From an uncultured Acidobacteriaceae bacterium (GTDB taxonomy: Bacteria; Acidobacteriota; Terriglobia; Terriglobales; Acidobacteriaceae): DNA of 64,000 bases. The notes beneath the pieces were generated by a model that ran no database searches, was not told the DNA's origin, and was given only the letters and a program-made list of their open reading frames with translations. Where the stretch lies: assembly GCA_903849645.1 (NCBI GenBank), contig CAINJJ010000037.1, positions 160,294 through 224,293 on the forward strand, given 5' to 3'. A program made the position numbers and the translations under genes. Positions 25,519 through 33,556 of this stretch are shown here, one piece after another; position 1 is the stretch's first letter; every line of letters begins with the position of its first letter.

Positions 25519-26373
25519 TCAACGGCGATGAGCTATAGCCGCGGAGGCGGCAAGGGCGCTGCCCGACCCGGTTTGATCGAGCAGCGCCGCACCCTGGGCC
25601 AGTTGGAGGCCGGCAGGAACCTCAACAAACCCGCCCCGCAACTCGCTGGTCTCGCGGGCGATGGTCTTGAAAAGCATCGCGCGGCCGCTCATGTGCACCT
25701 CGAGCCGCTCGGTCTTCCAATCGGTCGCCGATACCTGGGTGCGCTGGAGGCGGAACCACCCGCCTTTGTAGAGGCGGCCAAGGATGCCGAAGCCAAAGTC
25801 AACATTTTCAATGAGGTGGCCATCGAGGCGGGCCATGCGCTTGAGGCGGGAGTCAACCCAGAGGTCTCCGCTCATGGCATGGAAGATGCGGGCCTCAATG
25901 GATTGCGCGGGGTAGGCGGGATTGGGGCGAAAGCGGAGGCGATGGCAGCCGTTCTCTTCCCCGGCATATTCGTAAAGAAAGGCGTCAGGCAGCAGCGCTA
26001 CGATACGCCCGATACGTTTTTCATCCTCGGCGTACTCGCGGCGATGGCGCGCCTGTTCGTTGGGTGAGGCAAGCAACTGGAGGAGGCGCTCCTGCTCCTC
26101 GACGCGGCCGGCGCTGTCGAGAGGTAGTCCATCGGCAAGATCAAGGCGGGTGACGGGCCCGTCTACCGTCTCCACTTGCTGCACCAGCCGCGTGTGGGCC
26201 TGTGCATGGCGCTCGATCCAATAGCGCCAGTAGCCGTGACGGTCGTGGTCGTGAAGCTCGTTGTAGACGACCTCGCGGACGAGCTGTGCAGGTGGAATGG
26301 AAAGCTGGGCTGAAGCGGCCGCAGCGCATTGCACCAGGGCCAGGGTCAAGACAGTCCGCCAACACAAACCCAT
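25519..26373 (-). CDS. Exported hypothetical protein
   Basis: This 284-residue protein has a signal peptide (about 1-23, ending AAASAQ), a region rich in His/Tyr/Arg (HDHDRHGYWRYWIERH near 45) and beta-rich segments such as LRFRPNPAYPAQSIEARIFHAMSGDLWVD. The latter resembles lipoprotein-sorting or DUF4292-like folds that bind lipid. GGAGG sits 5 nt before ATG 26373. A longer frame extends upstream to 26787 across the cyaY gene and is not real. Function is unknown. Confidence 0.7.
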   Translation of the reverse strand: MGLCWRTVLTLALVQCAAAASAQLSIPPAQLVREVVYNELHDHDRHGYWRYWIERHAQAHTRLVQQVETVDGPVTRLDLADGLPLDSAGRVEEQERLLQLLASPNEQARHRREYAEDEKRIGRIVALLPDAFLYEYAGEENGCHRLRFRPNPAYPAQSIEARIFHAMSGDLWVDSRLKRMARLDGHLIENVDFGFGILGRLYKGGWFRLQRTQVSATDWKTERLEVHMSGRAMLFKTIARETSELRGGFVEVPAGLQLAQGAALLDQTGSGSALAASAAIAHRR

Positions 26374-26509
26374 AGCAGCCTCCGTGGCCGGGATTGACGT
26401 TACAAGGGCAGTATGCGGGCGGTCGGTGAAGGGGCGAGAAGATTGCGGTGAAAAAACCGATAAAACAGGGAGAAAACCGGGAGATGCGGAGCCGCGGGCC
26501 AAGAGTTGG

Positions 26510-26515
26510 TACACT
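26510..26515 (+). promoter_or_regulatory. -10-like box before cyaY (leaderless spacing)
   Basis: TACACT ends 6 nt before ATG 26522, with no ribosome binding site between the two. Confidence 0.4.
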
Positions 26516-26521
26516 GGCCCC

Positions 26522-26845
26522 ATGCTGGATGACCTGGAGTTTCGCCGCGCGGCCGAGAGCGCCCTGGAGGCGCTCAAGCAGCACCTTTTTACCCGCGAGG
26601 AGGAGTCCGACGCGGGATTTGAGGTGGAAGAGCAGAACGGAGTGCTGAACGTCCTGTTCGATGAGCCGGAGGGCAAGTTTGTGATTACGCCCAACGCGCC
26701 GATACGCCAGGTCTGGATCTCCGCGCTGTCGACGAGCTTCAAGCTGGACTGGGACGCGAGCGCAGGAGCGTTTGTGTTGCCGCGCACCGGAGAGGCGCTG
26801 ATTGCGTTGGTAGACCGGCTGATTGGAGAACACCTGGTGGGCTAG
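26522..26845 (+). CDS. cyaY: Frataxin-like iron protein CyaY
   Basis: This 107-residue protein matches bacterial frataxin along its length. The N-terminal helix is MLDDLEFRRAAESALEALKQ with acidic iron-binding positions. The first strand is DAGFEVEEQNGVLNVLF. It then has PNAPIRQVWISAL (the QVW core), a tryptophan strand FKLDWDAS and a C-terminal helix. Frataxins bind Fe(II)/Fe(III) and modulate Fe-S cluster assembly on the cysteine desulfurase. The start is taken at 26522 because family members begin there; a longer frame adds unrelated residues. Confidence 0.85.
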   Translation: MLDDLEFRRAAESALEALKQHLFTREEESDAGFEVEEQNGVLNVLFDEPEGKFVITPNAPIRQVWISALSTSFKLDWDASAGAFVLPRTGEALIALVDRLIGEHLVG

Positions 26846-26946
26846 GCAGGACTTCTGACCCTGGGCGGCGCGCTGCAGGCGGAAGGGCCTCATTCTCTCC
26901 GCAAGATGCCTGGGGAAACGGAATTCCACCAACTGGATCGCACGGC

Positions 26947-26980
26947 AAAAGGGCCGACCCCGAAGAGGGTCGGCCCTTTT
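26947..26980 (-). terminator. Perfect bidirectional intrinsic terminator
   Basis: AAAAGGGCCGACCC (26947-26960) and GGGTCGGCCCTTTT (26967-26980) pair fully around CGAAGA. The A and T tracts on the two sides allow it to stop transcription from both cyaY and pstS. Confidence 0.9.
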
Positions 26981-27001
26981 GGCGTGTGAACAGGCTGCGG
27001 T

Positions 27002-28003
27002 TTACTGGAGGGCGTAGATCGTCTTGAGTTCCTTTTCGACCACGTTCTTTGGGAGCGGGGCGTAGGAGAGGGACTCGACTTCGCTTTCGCCGGAGTTGAC
27101 GATCCAGCTGAGCAGGTCCTTGATGACCTTGCCCTTGGCGGGGTCGGGAGACTTGAGCGGAACCAGCAGCCAGGTGAAGCTGGAGATGGGATAGGCCGTG
27201 GCGCCGGGTGCGTTGGTGATCGAGATGCGGTAGTCGTTGGGCATTGTCTTGATGCTGGCGGCGGCTTCAGTGACGCCCTCGATGGTGGCCTTGATGTAGT
27301 TGCCGGCAGGGTTCTTGACCTGGCCAAAGCTGATCTTGTTCTGCAGGGCATAGATCAGTTCGACGTAGCCGAGAGCGCCAGGAAGCTGGCGGACGAGGCC
27401 GGCGACGCCTTCATTGCCCTTGCCGCCCACGCCGACGGGCCAGCTGGGCGCGGTGCCCTTGCCGGGGCCGTTGGCCCAGTCGGGGCTGACCTTGCTGAGG
27501 AAGTCAGTCCAGATGTAGCTGGTGCCGGAACCGTCCGAGCGGTGGACAACGATGATCTTGGTGTCGGGCAGCTTCACGCCGGGGTTGTCCTTGGCGAGAC
27601 GAGGATCGGCCCAGGTGGAGATCTTGCCCAGGAAGATGTCGGCCAGCACGTCGGCGCTGAACTTGATGTCGTTGACGCCGGGCACATTGAAGACGGGCAC
27701 GACAGCGCCCAGAACGGTGGGAATGTGGACCAGCTTGTTTTTGGAAGCAGCGAGCTGCTCGTCGGTGGCGGGGCCGTCTGTTGCGCCGAAGTCGACGAGA
27801 CCGGCTGTGACCTGGCGGATGCCGCCGCCGGAGCCGATGGACTGATAGTTGATTTCGACGCCCGGATGCGCGGCGGAGTATTCACTGAACCATTTCGAAT
27901 AAATGGGGTACGGGAAGGTTGCGCCCGCACCCGTCAACTTCTGGGCCTGAACGGTGGTCAGTGCCAGAACGAACAAACCAACGGCGATCACGATCTTTTT
28001 CAC
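27002..28003 (-). CDS. pstS: Periplasmic phosphate-binding protein PstS
   Basis: This 333-residue protein has a signal peptide (about 1-20) and PstS signatures: TGAGATFPYPIYSKWF (about 24-39), IGSGGGIRQV, DFGATDGP and VHRSDGSGTSYIWTDFL (about 150). These contribute the phosphate-binding residues. It delivers phosphate to PstCAB, which are not in the window. GTG 28003 follows AAGGGAG. The PhoR/PhoB-type genes lie just upstream on the same strand, a functional grouping for phosphate starvation. Confidence 0.93.
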   Translation of the reverse strand: MKKIVIAVGLFVLALTTVQAQKLTGAGATFPYPIYSKWFSEYSAAHPGVEINYQSIGSGGGIRQVTAGLVDFGATDGPATDEQLAASKNKLVHIPTVLGAVVPVFNVPGVNDIKFSADVLADIFLGKISTWADPRLAKDNPGVKLPDTKIIVVHRSDGSGTSYIWTDFLSKVSPDWANGPGKGTAPSWPVGVGGKGNEGVAGLVRQLPGALGYVELIYALQNKISFGQVKNPAGNYIKATIEGVTEAAASIKTMPNDYRISITNAPGATAYPISSFTWLLVPLKSPDPAKGKVIKDLLSWIVNSGESEVESLSYAPLPKNVVEKELKTIYALQ

Positions 28004-28113
28004 AGAGAGCTCCCTTGCAGGTTGACTGCCGTACTTGATTGTCTACGGGCAATGTTACGGGCGTTTGAATCGCGGAGGGATTTGATGAATTTAGGCACGG
28101 AGGGGCCAAGGGA

Positions 28114-29487
28114 CTAAGGGGCCAGGGGCAGCGTGAAGTGGAAGGATGCGCCAGAGCCCAGCTCGCTCTCAGCCCAGACACGGCCACCGTGCGTCAGGAC
28201 GATGTGCTTGACAATGGCCAGGCCTAGGCCGGTGCCGCCGGACTCGCGGGAGCGGGCCTTGTCCACCCGGTAAAAGCGCTCAAAGATGCGGGAGAGATGT
28301 TCGGATGCGATGCCGGGGCCAAAGTCCTGGACCGTGAACTCGACTTCGGCGTCGATCTGACGGGCGCCGATGCGGATGCGCTTGCCCGATTTGCCGTATT
28401 TGAGTGCGTTCTCGATGAGGTTGCCGAAGACTTGATTCATGGCGTCGGGGTCGGCGAGCACGGGGGCGTCGGGTGCGCCAGAGGACTCGAGTTCGACGCC
28501 CGAGTCGACGACCAGGCCGCCGAGGGACTCGATGGCGTCGGCCACCAGCGCGCTGGCCCGTGCTGGCTGGAGAATGAGTTTGTAGTCGGGGCTCTCGACG
28601 CCGGCCAGCGCAAGCAGGTCCTCTGTGAGGCGGTTCATGCGGGTGGCGTTCTTGAGGATGACGCCGAGAAACTCCCGGGTGGTCTCGGGGTTGGGGTGGG
28701 GGTCTTCAAACAGGGTTTCCACATAGCCCTGGATCGAGGTAAGCGGGGTGCGCAGCTCATGGCTGACGTTGGCAATGAAGTCGCGGCGGGACTTCTCGGC
28801 GGTCTCGATGCGGGTGACGTCGTGAAGCACGGCGAGAGCGCCTCCGGAAGGCAGCGGAGCGGCATTGATCTCGAAGATGCGGCCGGGGGAGAGGGTGCTG
28901 GCGCGGCCAAAGCGCACCTCGCGCAGGTCGAGCGCGGCCCGGATGCAGGCCAGCAATTCAGGGTCGCGCAGGGAGAGGACGAGCGGGCGGCCGGGACGAA
29001 TCTGGGTGCCGGCAATGCGCTGCATCACGGCGTTTGACCAGCGGACGTTGCCTTCCGGGGTGATGGCGACCACGGCTTCCTGCATGGAGTCGAGCATGGC
29101 GGCCAGTTCCTGGCGGCGGCTCTCGATCTCGGCAAAGCTCTGACCGAGTCGCTCGGCGGTCAGGTTGAGCGCGGCTTCCATCTTCGAAATCTCGTCCTGA
29201 CCGACAGGGGTCAGTCGGGCGCTGAGGTCGCCCTCGGCGATGCGGCGGGCAAAGGCCACGACCCGGTCGAGACGTGAGGAGATGGCGCGGGCGGCCCAGG
29301 CAGCCAGTGGAAGGGCAACGGCGAGGGCGATAAGGCCGGACCAGAGCGCCTGACGGGCAAGCAGGTGCAGCATGTCGCCGGCCGTGGTCCTCACCATGCG
29401 GCTGAATACGATCTCCATGACCACGGTGTTGAAGGCCAGCAGCAGGACGAACAGGCCGAGGAGTTTGGTGAAGACCTTTGATTTCAA
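28114..29487 (-). CDS. phoR: PhoR-type sensor histidine kinase
   Basis: This 457-residue kinase has TM1 (about 7-25), a very short periplasmic segment, TM2 (about 45-63), a HAMP linker, a PAS domain (about 120-230), HisKA with His243 in NVSHELRTPLTS, and HATPase motifs (NLIENALKYG, DFGPGI, GTGLGLAI). The near-absent periplasmic domain is typical of PhoR, which senses phosphate through the Pst-PhoU complex. It follows the regulator gene by 5 bp in one operon and precedes pstS. Assignment as PhoR rests on context and architecture. Confidence 0.8.
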   Translation of the reverse strand: MKSKVFTKLLGLFVLLLAFNTVVMEIVFSRMVRTTAGDMLHLLARQALWSGLIALAVALPLAAWAARAISSRLDRVVAFARRIAEGDLSARLTPVGQDEISKMEAALNLTAERLGQSFAEIESRRQELAAMLDSMQEAVVAITPEGNVRWSNAVMQRIAGTQIRPGRPLVLSLRDPELLACIRAALDLREVRFGRASTLSPGRIFEINAAPLPSGGALAVLHDVTRIETAEKSRRDFIANVSHELRTPLTSIQGYVETLFEDPHPNPETTREFLGVILKNATRMNRLTEDLLALAGVESPDYKLILQPARASALVADAIESLGGLVVDSGVELESSGAPDAPVLADPDAMNQVFGNLIENALKYGKSGKRIRIGARQIDAEVEFTVQDFGPGIASEHLSRIFERFYRVDKARSRESGGTGLGLAIVKHIVLTHGGRVWAESELGSGASFHFTLPLAP

Positions 29488-29492
29488 GGCGG

Positions 29493-30206
29493 CTACTCGC
29501 CCTTGGGCAGCTCGAAGCGGTAGCCGGCGCCGCGCACGGTCTTGAGGTAGCGCGGGTTTTCGGGGTCCACTTCGATCTTTTCGCGAATGCGGCGAACATA
29601 GACGTCGACCGAGCGGGGGGTGACGAAGCGGGCGTCGCCCCAGACGGCGTCAAGCAGGTGGTCGCGGCTGAAGACGCGGCCGGGATGGCGGGCCAGGTAG
29701 TCGAGGAGGCGGAACTCGGTGGCGGTGGTGGTGGTCAACTCGCCGCGGACCTTGAGCTGCATGGCGTTGGCGTCAATGATGACTTCTTCAAAACTGATGA
29801 CGGAGGGGGTGGTGGGGCGCTCGAATCGGCGCAGGACAGCCTTGACGCGGGCCACCAGTTCGCGCGTGGCGAAGGGCTTGGTGATGTAATCGTCTGCGCC
29901 CAGTTCGAGGCCCAGGACGCGGTCGTTTTCGCCGGCGCGGGCGGTCAGAAAGATGATGGGAATGGTGGAAAGCGCGGCATGCTGGCGCAGGCGCCGGCAG
30001 ACGTCCAAACCGTCTCCTCCGGGGACCATGATGTCCAGAAGAAACAGGGCCGGAGCCTGGCGCTCGGCGTCGGGAATGAGATTGGTGGGGGTGGAGAAAA
30101 GGCGGGCAATGAAGCCGGCCGCCTCAAGATGATGCTGCACGAGCCGCGCGATGTCGGCATCGTCTTCCAATACAAATACGGTTTGGCTCAACCGGTCAGC
30201 CCTCAT
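29493..30206 (-). CDS. phoB: PhoB-type response regulator
   Basis: This 237-residue OmpR-family regulator has a receiver domain (acidic pair EDDAD near 13, phosphoacceptor Asp58 in LLDIMVPGGDG, Thr/Ala and Lys in YITKPF) and a winged-helix DNA-binding domain (about 135-230; VFSRDHLLDAVWGD, RSVDVYVRRIREKIE). It probably controls the phosphate regulon together with the downstream kinase. The start at 30206 is taken over an ATG 36 bp upstream. Confidence 0.82.
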   Translation of the reverse strand: MRADRLSQTVFVLEDDADIARLVQHHLEAAGFIARLFSTPTNLIPDAERQAPALFLLDIMVPGGDGLDVCRRLRQHAALSTIPIIFLTARAGENDRVLGLELGADDYITKPFATRELVARVKAVLRRFERPTTPSVISFEEVIIDANAMQLKVRGELTTTTATEFRLLDYLARHPGRVFSRDHLLDAVWGDARFVTPRSVDVYVRRIREKIEVDPENPRYLKTVRGAGYRFELPKGE

Positions 30207-30540
30207 CCGGCGGCCGTTGACGTGCAAGAGCGGAGGCCGCACGGAACCATTAACAGAGTAATGCAGTCAGGCAAAGAGATTGCAAACGTTGTGTGAATTT
30301 GGCCAGGAAAGCGGCTACCGCGACCGGGGAAGACGGGCAGAGGTTTATCTTGACCGGGCGGCGGCTGCTCTGCGAGACTCCGGTGGCGCATCCAGCTTGC
30401 GGTTTTCCCTTCACCATGGGCCGGTTCGGCACGTCTTCCCAATGGATCCATGCCCATGAAGCTGCCGCCTATGCAAGGATGCGCGCGGGCCGGCTCCCCG
30501 AGCCCTGCGACACGAATTCAAAACATCAATGGAGGATCGC
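30207..30540 (+). other. Divergent intergenic region, phoB-like / aqpZ
   Basis: These 334 bp separate two divergent genes. No convincing frame, repeat or Pho box was found. The only clear element is the ribosome binding site GGAGG at the aqpZ end. Confidence 0.5.
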
Positions 30541-31224
30541 ATGAAGAAATATCTGGCGGAACTTGTGGGCACCTTTATCCTGGTGCTCTTTGGCTGTGGA
30601 ACGGCAGTGGTTGCCGGCGAAAAGGTGGGCTACCTGGGCATCGCATTTGCCTTCGGGCTGGCGTTGATCGGGGCGGCTTACGGCATAGGCCCGATCTCGG
30701 GCTGCCACATCAACCCGGCGGTCAGCCTGGGCGTGTGGGTGGCCCGGCGCATGAGCCTCCAGGACCTGATCGGCTACTGGGTGGGTCAGTTTGCGGGCGG
30801 AGTGCTGGCCGCGTGGATCTTGACGGTGATTGTGACCGGCGTCGGCGGCGGGTACGATGTTGCAGCCAAAGGGCTGGGCCAAAACGGATGGGGCGCGGGC
30901 TACCTGGGCGGGTACAGCATGAACTCGGCCATTGCCTTTGAGTTTGTGGCCACCCTGATCTTTGTGATCGTGATTCTGGGCTCGACGCAGAAGAGCGCGC
31001 CGGCGGGATTTGCCGGGCTGGCAATCGGGCTCACGCTGGTGGTGATTCACATCTTCGGCATTCACGTGACGGGCGTGAGCGTGAACCCGGCGCGTAGCTT
31101 CGGGCCTGCCCTGCTGGTGGGCGGCAAGGCGCTGGCGCAGGTGTGGCTGTTCCTGCTGGTGCCAAGCCTGGGCGGCGCGGTGGCGGGGTTGCTGTTCCGG
31201 ACCAAGGCCCTGGAAGCGGAATAA
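30541..31224 (+). CDS. aqpZ: Aquaporin Z
   Basis: The 227-residue channel has six membrane segments and both Asn-Pro-Ala boxes: HINPAVSLG (about 60-68) and SVNPARSFGPA (about 180-190). The Arg after the second box and the conserved GTFILVLFGCG start are those of AqpZ, a water-selective channel rather than a glycerol facilitator. ATG 30541 follows GGAGGATCGC. Confidence 0.92.
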   Translation: MKKYLAELVGTFILVLFGCGTAVVAGEKVGYLGIAFAFGLALIGAAYGIGPISGCHINPAVSLGVWVARRMSLQDLIGYWVGQFAGGVLAAWILTVIVTGVGGGYDVAAKGLGQNGWGAGYLGGYSMNSAIAFEFVATLIFVIVILGSTQKSAPAGFAGLAIGLTLVVIHIFGIHVTGVSVNPARSFGPALLVGGKALAQVWLFLLVPSLGGAVAGLLFRTKALEAE

Positions 31225-31247
31225 GGGCGTCTGGCGGAAAGAATAAA

Positions 31248-31282
31248 CGGGGAGCCTCCGCGATGGAGCGCTCCCCGTTTTT
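31248..31282 (+). terminator. Intrinsic terminator after aqpZ
   Basis: CGGGGAGC (31248-31255) pairs with GCTCCCCG (31270-31277), with an inner CTCC/GGAG pair, followed by TTTTT. It lies between convergent aqpZ and the Ro60-like gene. Confidence 0.85.
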
Positions 31283-31307
31283 GTTCGTTGGGGTTGGACG
31301 GCGACTG

Positions 31308-32660
31308 TCAGGCAACGGGGTCGCCTGCAGGGGCCTCAAGCTCGGCGATGTAGTCGATAACCGCCTCGCTCCAGCCGTCGATGTGGGTCCACGCACCGTA
31401 GCCCACGCCGTTCTGCGCGGAGGCGACGTTGATGACGTAGCCCTTGCCCAGGGGCGCGTGGACCTTGTCGTGCGACTGCTCGTCGGTGATGACGATGAGG
31501 CGGTCGAACGACTCGCGAAGCTCGCTCTCCACCTGGGCTAGCGACCTGCCGAGGTAAGTGCCCATGTGCGCCTGGCTCTGGTCGAGCGCATCGCGGAGGG
31601 CCATGCCACGGCGCGCCGGCACCCGCCTCGTGGCCTCGGAGAAGGTGTAGATGGTCACCTTTTCCGCGATCTCCCGCAGCAGGATGGCAAGGCCATACGC
31701 GGCGTCGGCGCGGCGCATCTCCGAACGGCTGGAGATGGGCGACTCCATGGAGCCGGAGACGTCGACCAGCAGAACGGTGTGCCCGGCCAGATGAGCCGGA
31801 CGGTCCTCGAGCGCGCGGAACATGGCGCCTTCGAGAGCCTCCTCCCACTGGGGTGCGTAGCGCGCCGCGGCCAGGAAACGGAAGGGCAGAACCCTGTCCG
31901 TCTTGAGAACCGCAAGCGCGGAGAGCACCTTTTCGCCATCAACGCCGGCATCCTGAAAGTTCCGCAGGTTGCGCAACAGTGCCAGCGCGCCCAGCTTGCG
32001 CTCGACGAGCAGACGCTCCCAGACGGCACGCTTGTCGTCCTTGCCGGCGCGACCGGCAGCGGAGAGAGCAACCTCCCAGGTGTCGGGCGTGACGAGCTGG
32101 TTGTCGACAAGGCGCTTCCACAACGCGGCCTGTGCCTCATCGACGGGACGCGCATGAGCAAGGAAGAGAACGTCGCGCAGGCGAACAGCTCCGGCGCGGT
32201 CGTACTTGGCGAGCGCGTACTCGTCGAACTTGCAGAAGGCCGCGGCCAGGCCCTTCTTCACCTGCGCGGAGAGGGGCTGACGCCCGTTTGCCCAGTAGAT
32301 GGCGACAAACTCGGAGAGTTCGTCGGCACGCTGGATGACGCGGGTCAGGGTGTTGGCCACGAGCGCGCGATGGCTGGCATGACGGGCCATCTCGCGCACC
32401 AGCAAGAGAGGCACGTGACGCAGCTTCATCCGCTCGCGGGCCTCCACGGCCAGCGCGGCGACCGCCTCCGGAGCAACCTGCGGGATGAGCTCATGGATGC
32501 GGCCGGCGATCTGTACGCCGTCCTCATAGAACTCGCTCTCCCACAACATGCAGGAGAGAACGGTGCGGCGGAGGGCCTGCTCGGGCGAGATGGGGCTGGC
32601 GGGCGCGCCTTCGTGGGTGCGGAGCCAGGGGCGTCGATGCTTTGCGGAGTTCAGGCGCAT
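31308..32660 (-). CDS. rsr: Bacterial Ro60 orthologue (TROVE and vWFA domains)
   Basis: This 450-residue protein has an all-helical HEAT-like TROVE domain (about 15-285; FDEYALAKYDR near 145) that would form the Ro60 ring. A von Willebrand A domain follows with an intact MIDAS, DVSGSM (Asp300 to Ser304), and a later DEQSHD. Ro60/Rsr binds Y RNAs on the outside of the ring and misfolded or single-stranded RNA in the hole. In Deinococcus and Salmonella the complex works with PNPase in RNA decay and rRNA maturation. The start at 32660 is fixed by AAGGAGG 6 nt upstream. About 1 kb of structured RNA elements lies immediately upstream on the same strand. No rtcA or rtcB gene is present. Confidence 0.9.
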   Translation of the reverse strand: MRLNSAKHRRPWLRTHEGAPASPISPEQALRRTVLSCMLWESEFYEDGVQIAGRIHELIPQVAPEAVAALAVEARERMKLRHVPLLLVREMARHASHRALVANTLTRVIQRADELSEFVAIYWANGRQPLSAQVKKGLAAAFCKFDEYALAKYDRAGAVRLRDVLFLAHARPVDEAQAALWKRLVDNQLVTPDTWEVALSAAGRAGKDDKRAVWERLLVERKLGALALLRNLRNFQDAGVDGEKVLSALAVLKTDRVLPFRFLAAARYAPQWEEALEGAMFRALEDRPAHLAGHTVLLVDVSGSMESPISSRSEMRRADAAYGLAILLREIAEKVTIYTFSEATRRVPARRGMALRDALDQSQAHMGTYLGRSLAQVESELRESFDRLIVITDEQSHDKVHAPLGKGYVINVASAQNGVGYGAWTHIDGWSEAVIDYIAELEAPAGDPVA

Positions 32661-32689
32661 GGCGCGCCTCCTTTCAATGAGAGAAACAT

Positions 32690-32800
32690 CCTGCCGGGGA
32701 ATGGTTGGACGCGGTGTGAGTTTCATCAGGCCGGAGCCTGAAGGCAGGAGTCGAACCTGCAACTCGACCGGATGCACTCGGGTCCTGCGCCACCGGCAGG
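32690..32800 (-). ncRNA. Y RNA-like element 1 (tRNA T-arm, in the rsr leader)
   Basis: On the minus strand the ends pair as an 8-bp helix, CCTGCCGG with CCGGCAGG (32793-32800 with 32690-32697). Inside are a perfect tRNA T-arm (GCAGG, loop TTCGACT, CCTGC; 32744-32760) and then a closed stem CTTCAGG / CCTGATG (6 of 7 pairs) around a 6-nt loop CTCCGG. A canonical D-arm is not seen. The element ends 16 nt before the rsr ribosome binding site, so it could be cleaved from the rsr transcript. I judge it a degenerate YrlA-like RNA. Confidence 0.65.
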
Positions 32801-32813
32801 GGTTGAGTTGATG

Positions 32814-33155
32814 TCAGCGGAGGCGCGCGGCCTCGGGTTGTTCATCGTCTTCGGCCGCCACGCGGACGGGACGGCTCGGAGCCTCAGTGCTGAAGCCGGC
32901 CGTCTTCGTCGAGATGCGGACGGGCTGGATTTCAATGGCGAGCTTTTCCATCTGTTCCCAGTTGGGCCTGTGCTTGTCAGAGAATTCCGTGCAGTCAAGC
33001 ATGGTAAACGGGACCACGACGTTGGGGCTGGTGTTGGTGCAGATCACCATCAGGTCCGACTCGCGGTAGCCGGTCATGATCTGCGCCCAGTTGCAGCTGC
33101 GGCACAGGTGCGCGCTGCCCACCGGGGTGCCGTTCTTGACGTTCAGTTTGCCCAT
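32814..33155 (-). CDS. Small four-cysteine protein within the Y RNA array (unknown)
   Basis: This 113-residue protein has the N-terminus MGKLNVKNGTPVGSAHLC, then a CxxC (CRSC near 18-21) and single cysteines near 39 and 54, a possible zinc site. Also visible are YRESDLMVIC, WEQMEKLAIEIQP and a disordered acidic tail. It lies on the same strand as rsr and between two RNA elements. I cannot name the family. Its position suggests a role in Ro60 RNP function, such as RNA or zinc-dependent protein binding. ATG 33164 three codons upstream is also possible. Confidence 0.6.
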   Translation of the reverse strand: MGKLNVKNGTPVGSAHLCRSCNWAQIMTGYRESDLMVICTNTSPNVVVPFTMLDCTEFSDKHRPNWEQMEKLAIEIQPVRISTKTAGFSTEAPSRPVRVAAEDDEQPEAARLR

Positions 33156-33192
33156 GGCAGTCATTTTCTATCCGGAGTTGCCGGAGGGTTGT

Positions 33193-33323
33193 TGGCCGGG
33201 GAACAAGCGGCGCGGAACGGTGCTCTACCACTGAGCTACCCGGAACTTGCATTCCGGAGCGGGGCTCGAACCCGCGCCCACCGGCTTAATTGGCGAAGTA
33301 TCCGCAACCTACGCCACCGGCCA
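33193..33323 (-). ncRNA. yrlA: YrlA-like Y RNA with closed-acceptor tRNA mimic
   Basis: Read on the minus strand, this 131-nt element has a 7-bp terminal helix, TGGCCGG / CCGGCCA. Inside is a complete but permuted tRNA core. It runs anticodon-stem-like GCCGG, 5-nt variable loop TGGGC, T-arm GCGGG-TTCGAGC-CCCGC, acceptor strand TCCGGAA, 6-nt loop TGCAAG, acceptor strand TTCCGGG (7 pairs with one G-U), TA, D-arm GCTC-AGTGGTA-GAGC, A, then CCGTT. Further pairs GCGGA/TCCGC and CGGT/ACCG join the core to the terminal helix. A tRNA fold with the acceptor end closed is the known design of YrlA RNAs. The G-U pair works only on the minus strand. It ends 38 nt before the small protein gene. Confidence 0.8.
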
Positions 33324-33378
33324 GGGTGGCAAATAACAGGCTCGAAGGGAAGCAACCGTGCTTCCCGGCAATGAATCG

Positions 33379-33538
33379 CGCCGGGGAATGGGCGAAGAGA
33401 GTTGGACTCGGAAACCCGGCTGCGCGGAGCCTTGTGCATCGGGACTACGCCCCCGCTCCGCGCGGTGATCTTCTCCGGCAGGCTTCCCGGCCTGCGCGTC
33501 CCGGCGGAAGAAGTAGCTCTCCTCATTCGCCACCGGCG
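33379..33538 (-). ncRNA. Y RNA-like element 3 (long bulged stem)
   Basis: On the minus strand the ends pair as CGCCGG / CCGGCG, continue with GAATG / CATTC and AGGAGAG / CTCTCTT (one G-U) with a 4-nt bulge. Inside are two hairpins: GCAGGC / GCCTGC around a 6-nt loop and GCGCGGAGC / GCTCCGCGC (9 bp) around a GC-rich loop. It shares terminal sequences with element 1 and the YrlA-like RNA. tRNA resemblance inside is weak. The G-U pair indicates the minus strand. Confidence 0.6.
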
Positions 33539-33556
33539 TGTGGTTGTTAGTTGCAG

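Noticed and set aside
28004..28113. Pho box upstream of pstS
   Set aside because: I looked for CTGTCAT-like direct repeats and saw none. The phosphate link rests on gene content only.
33193..33323. A real tRNA gene or a split/permuted tmRNA
   Set aside because: The acceptor 3' end is not followed by CCA, and the anticodon arm opens into a long helix instead of a 7-nt loop. The D-arm is fully canonical and there is no tag-peptide frame, unlike tmRNA.
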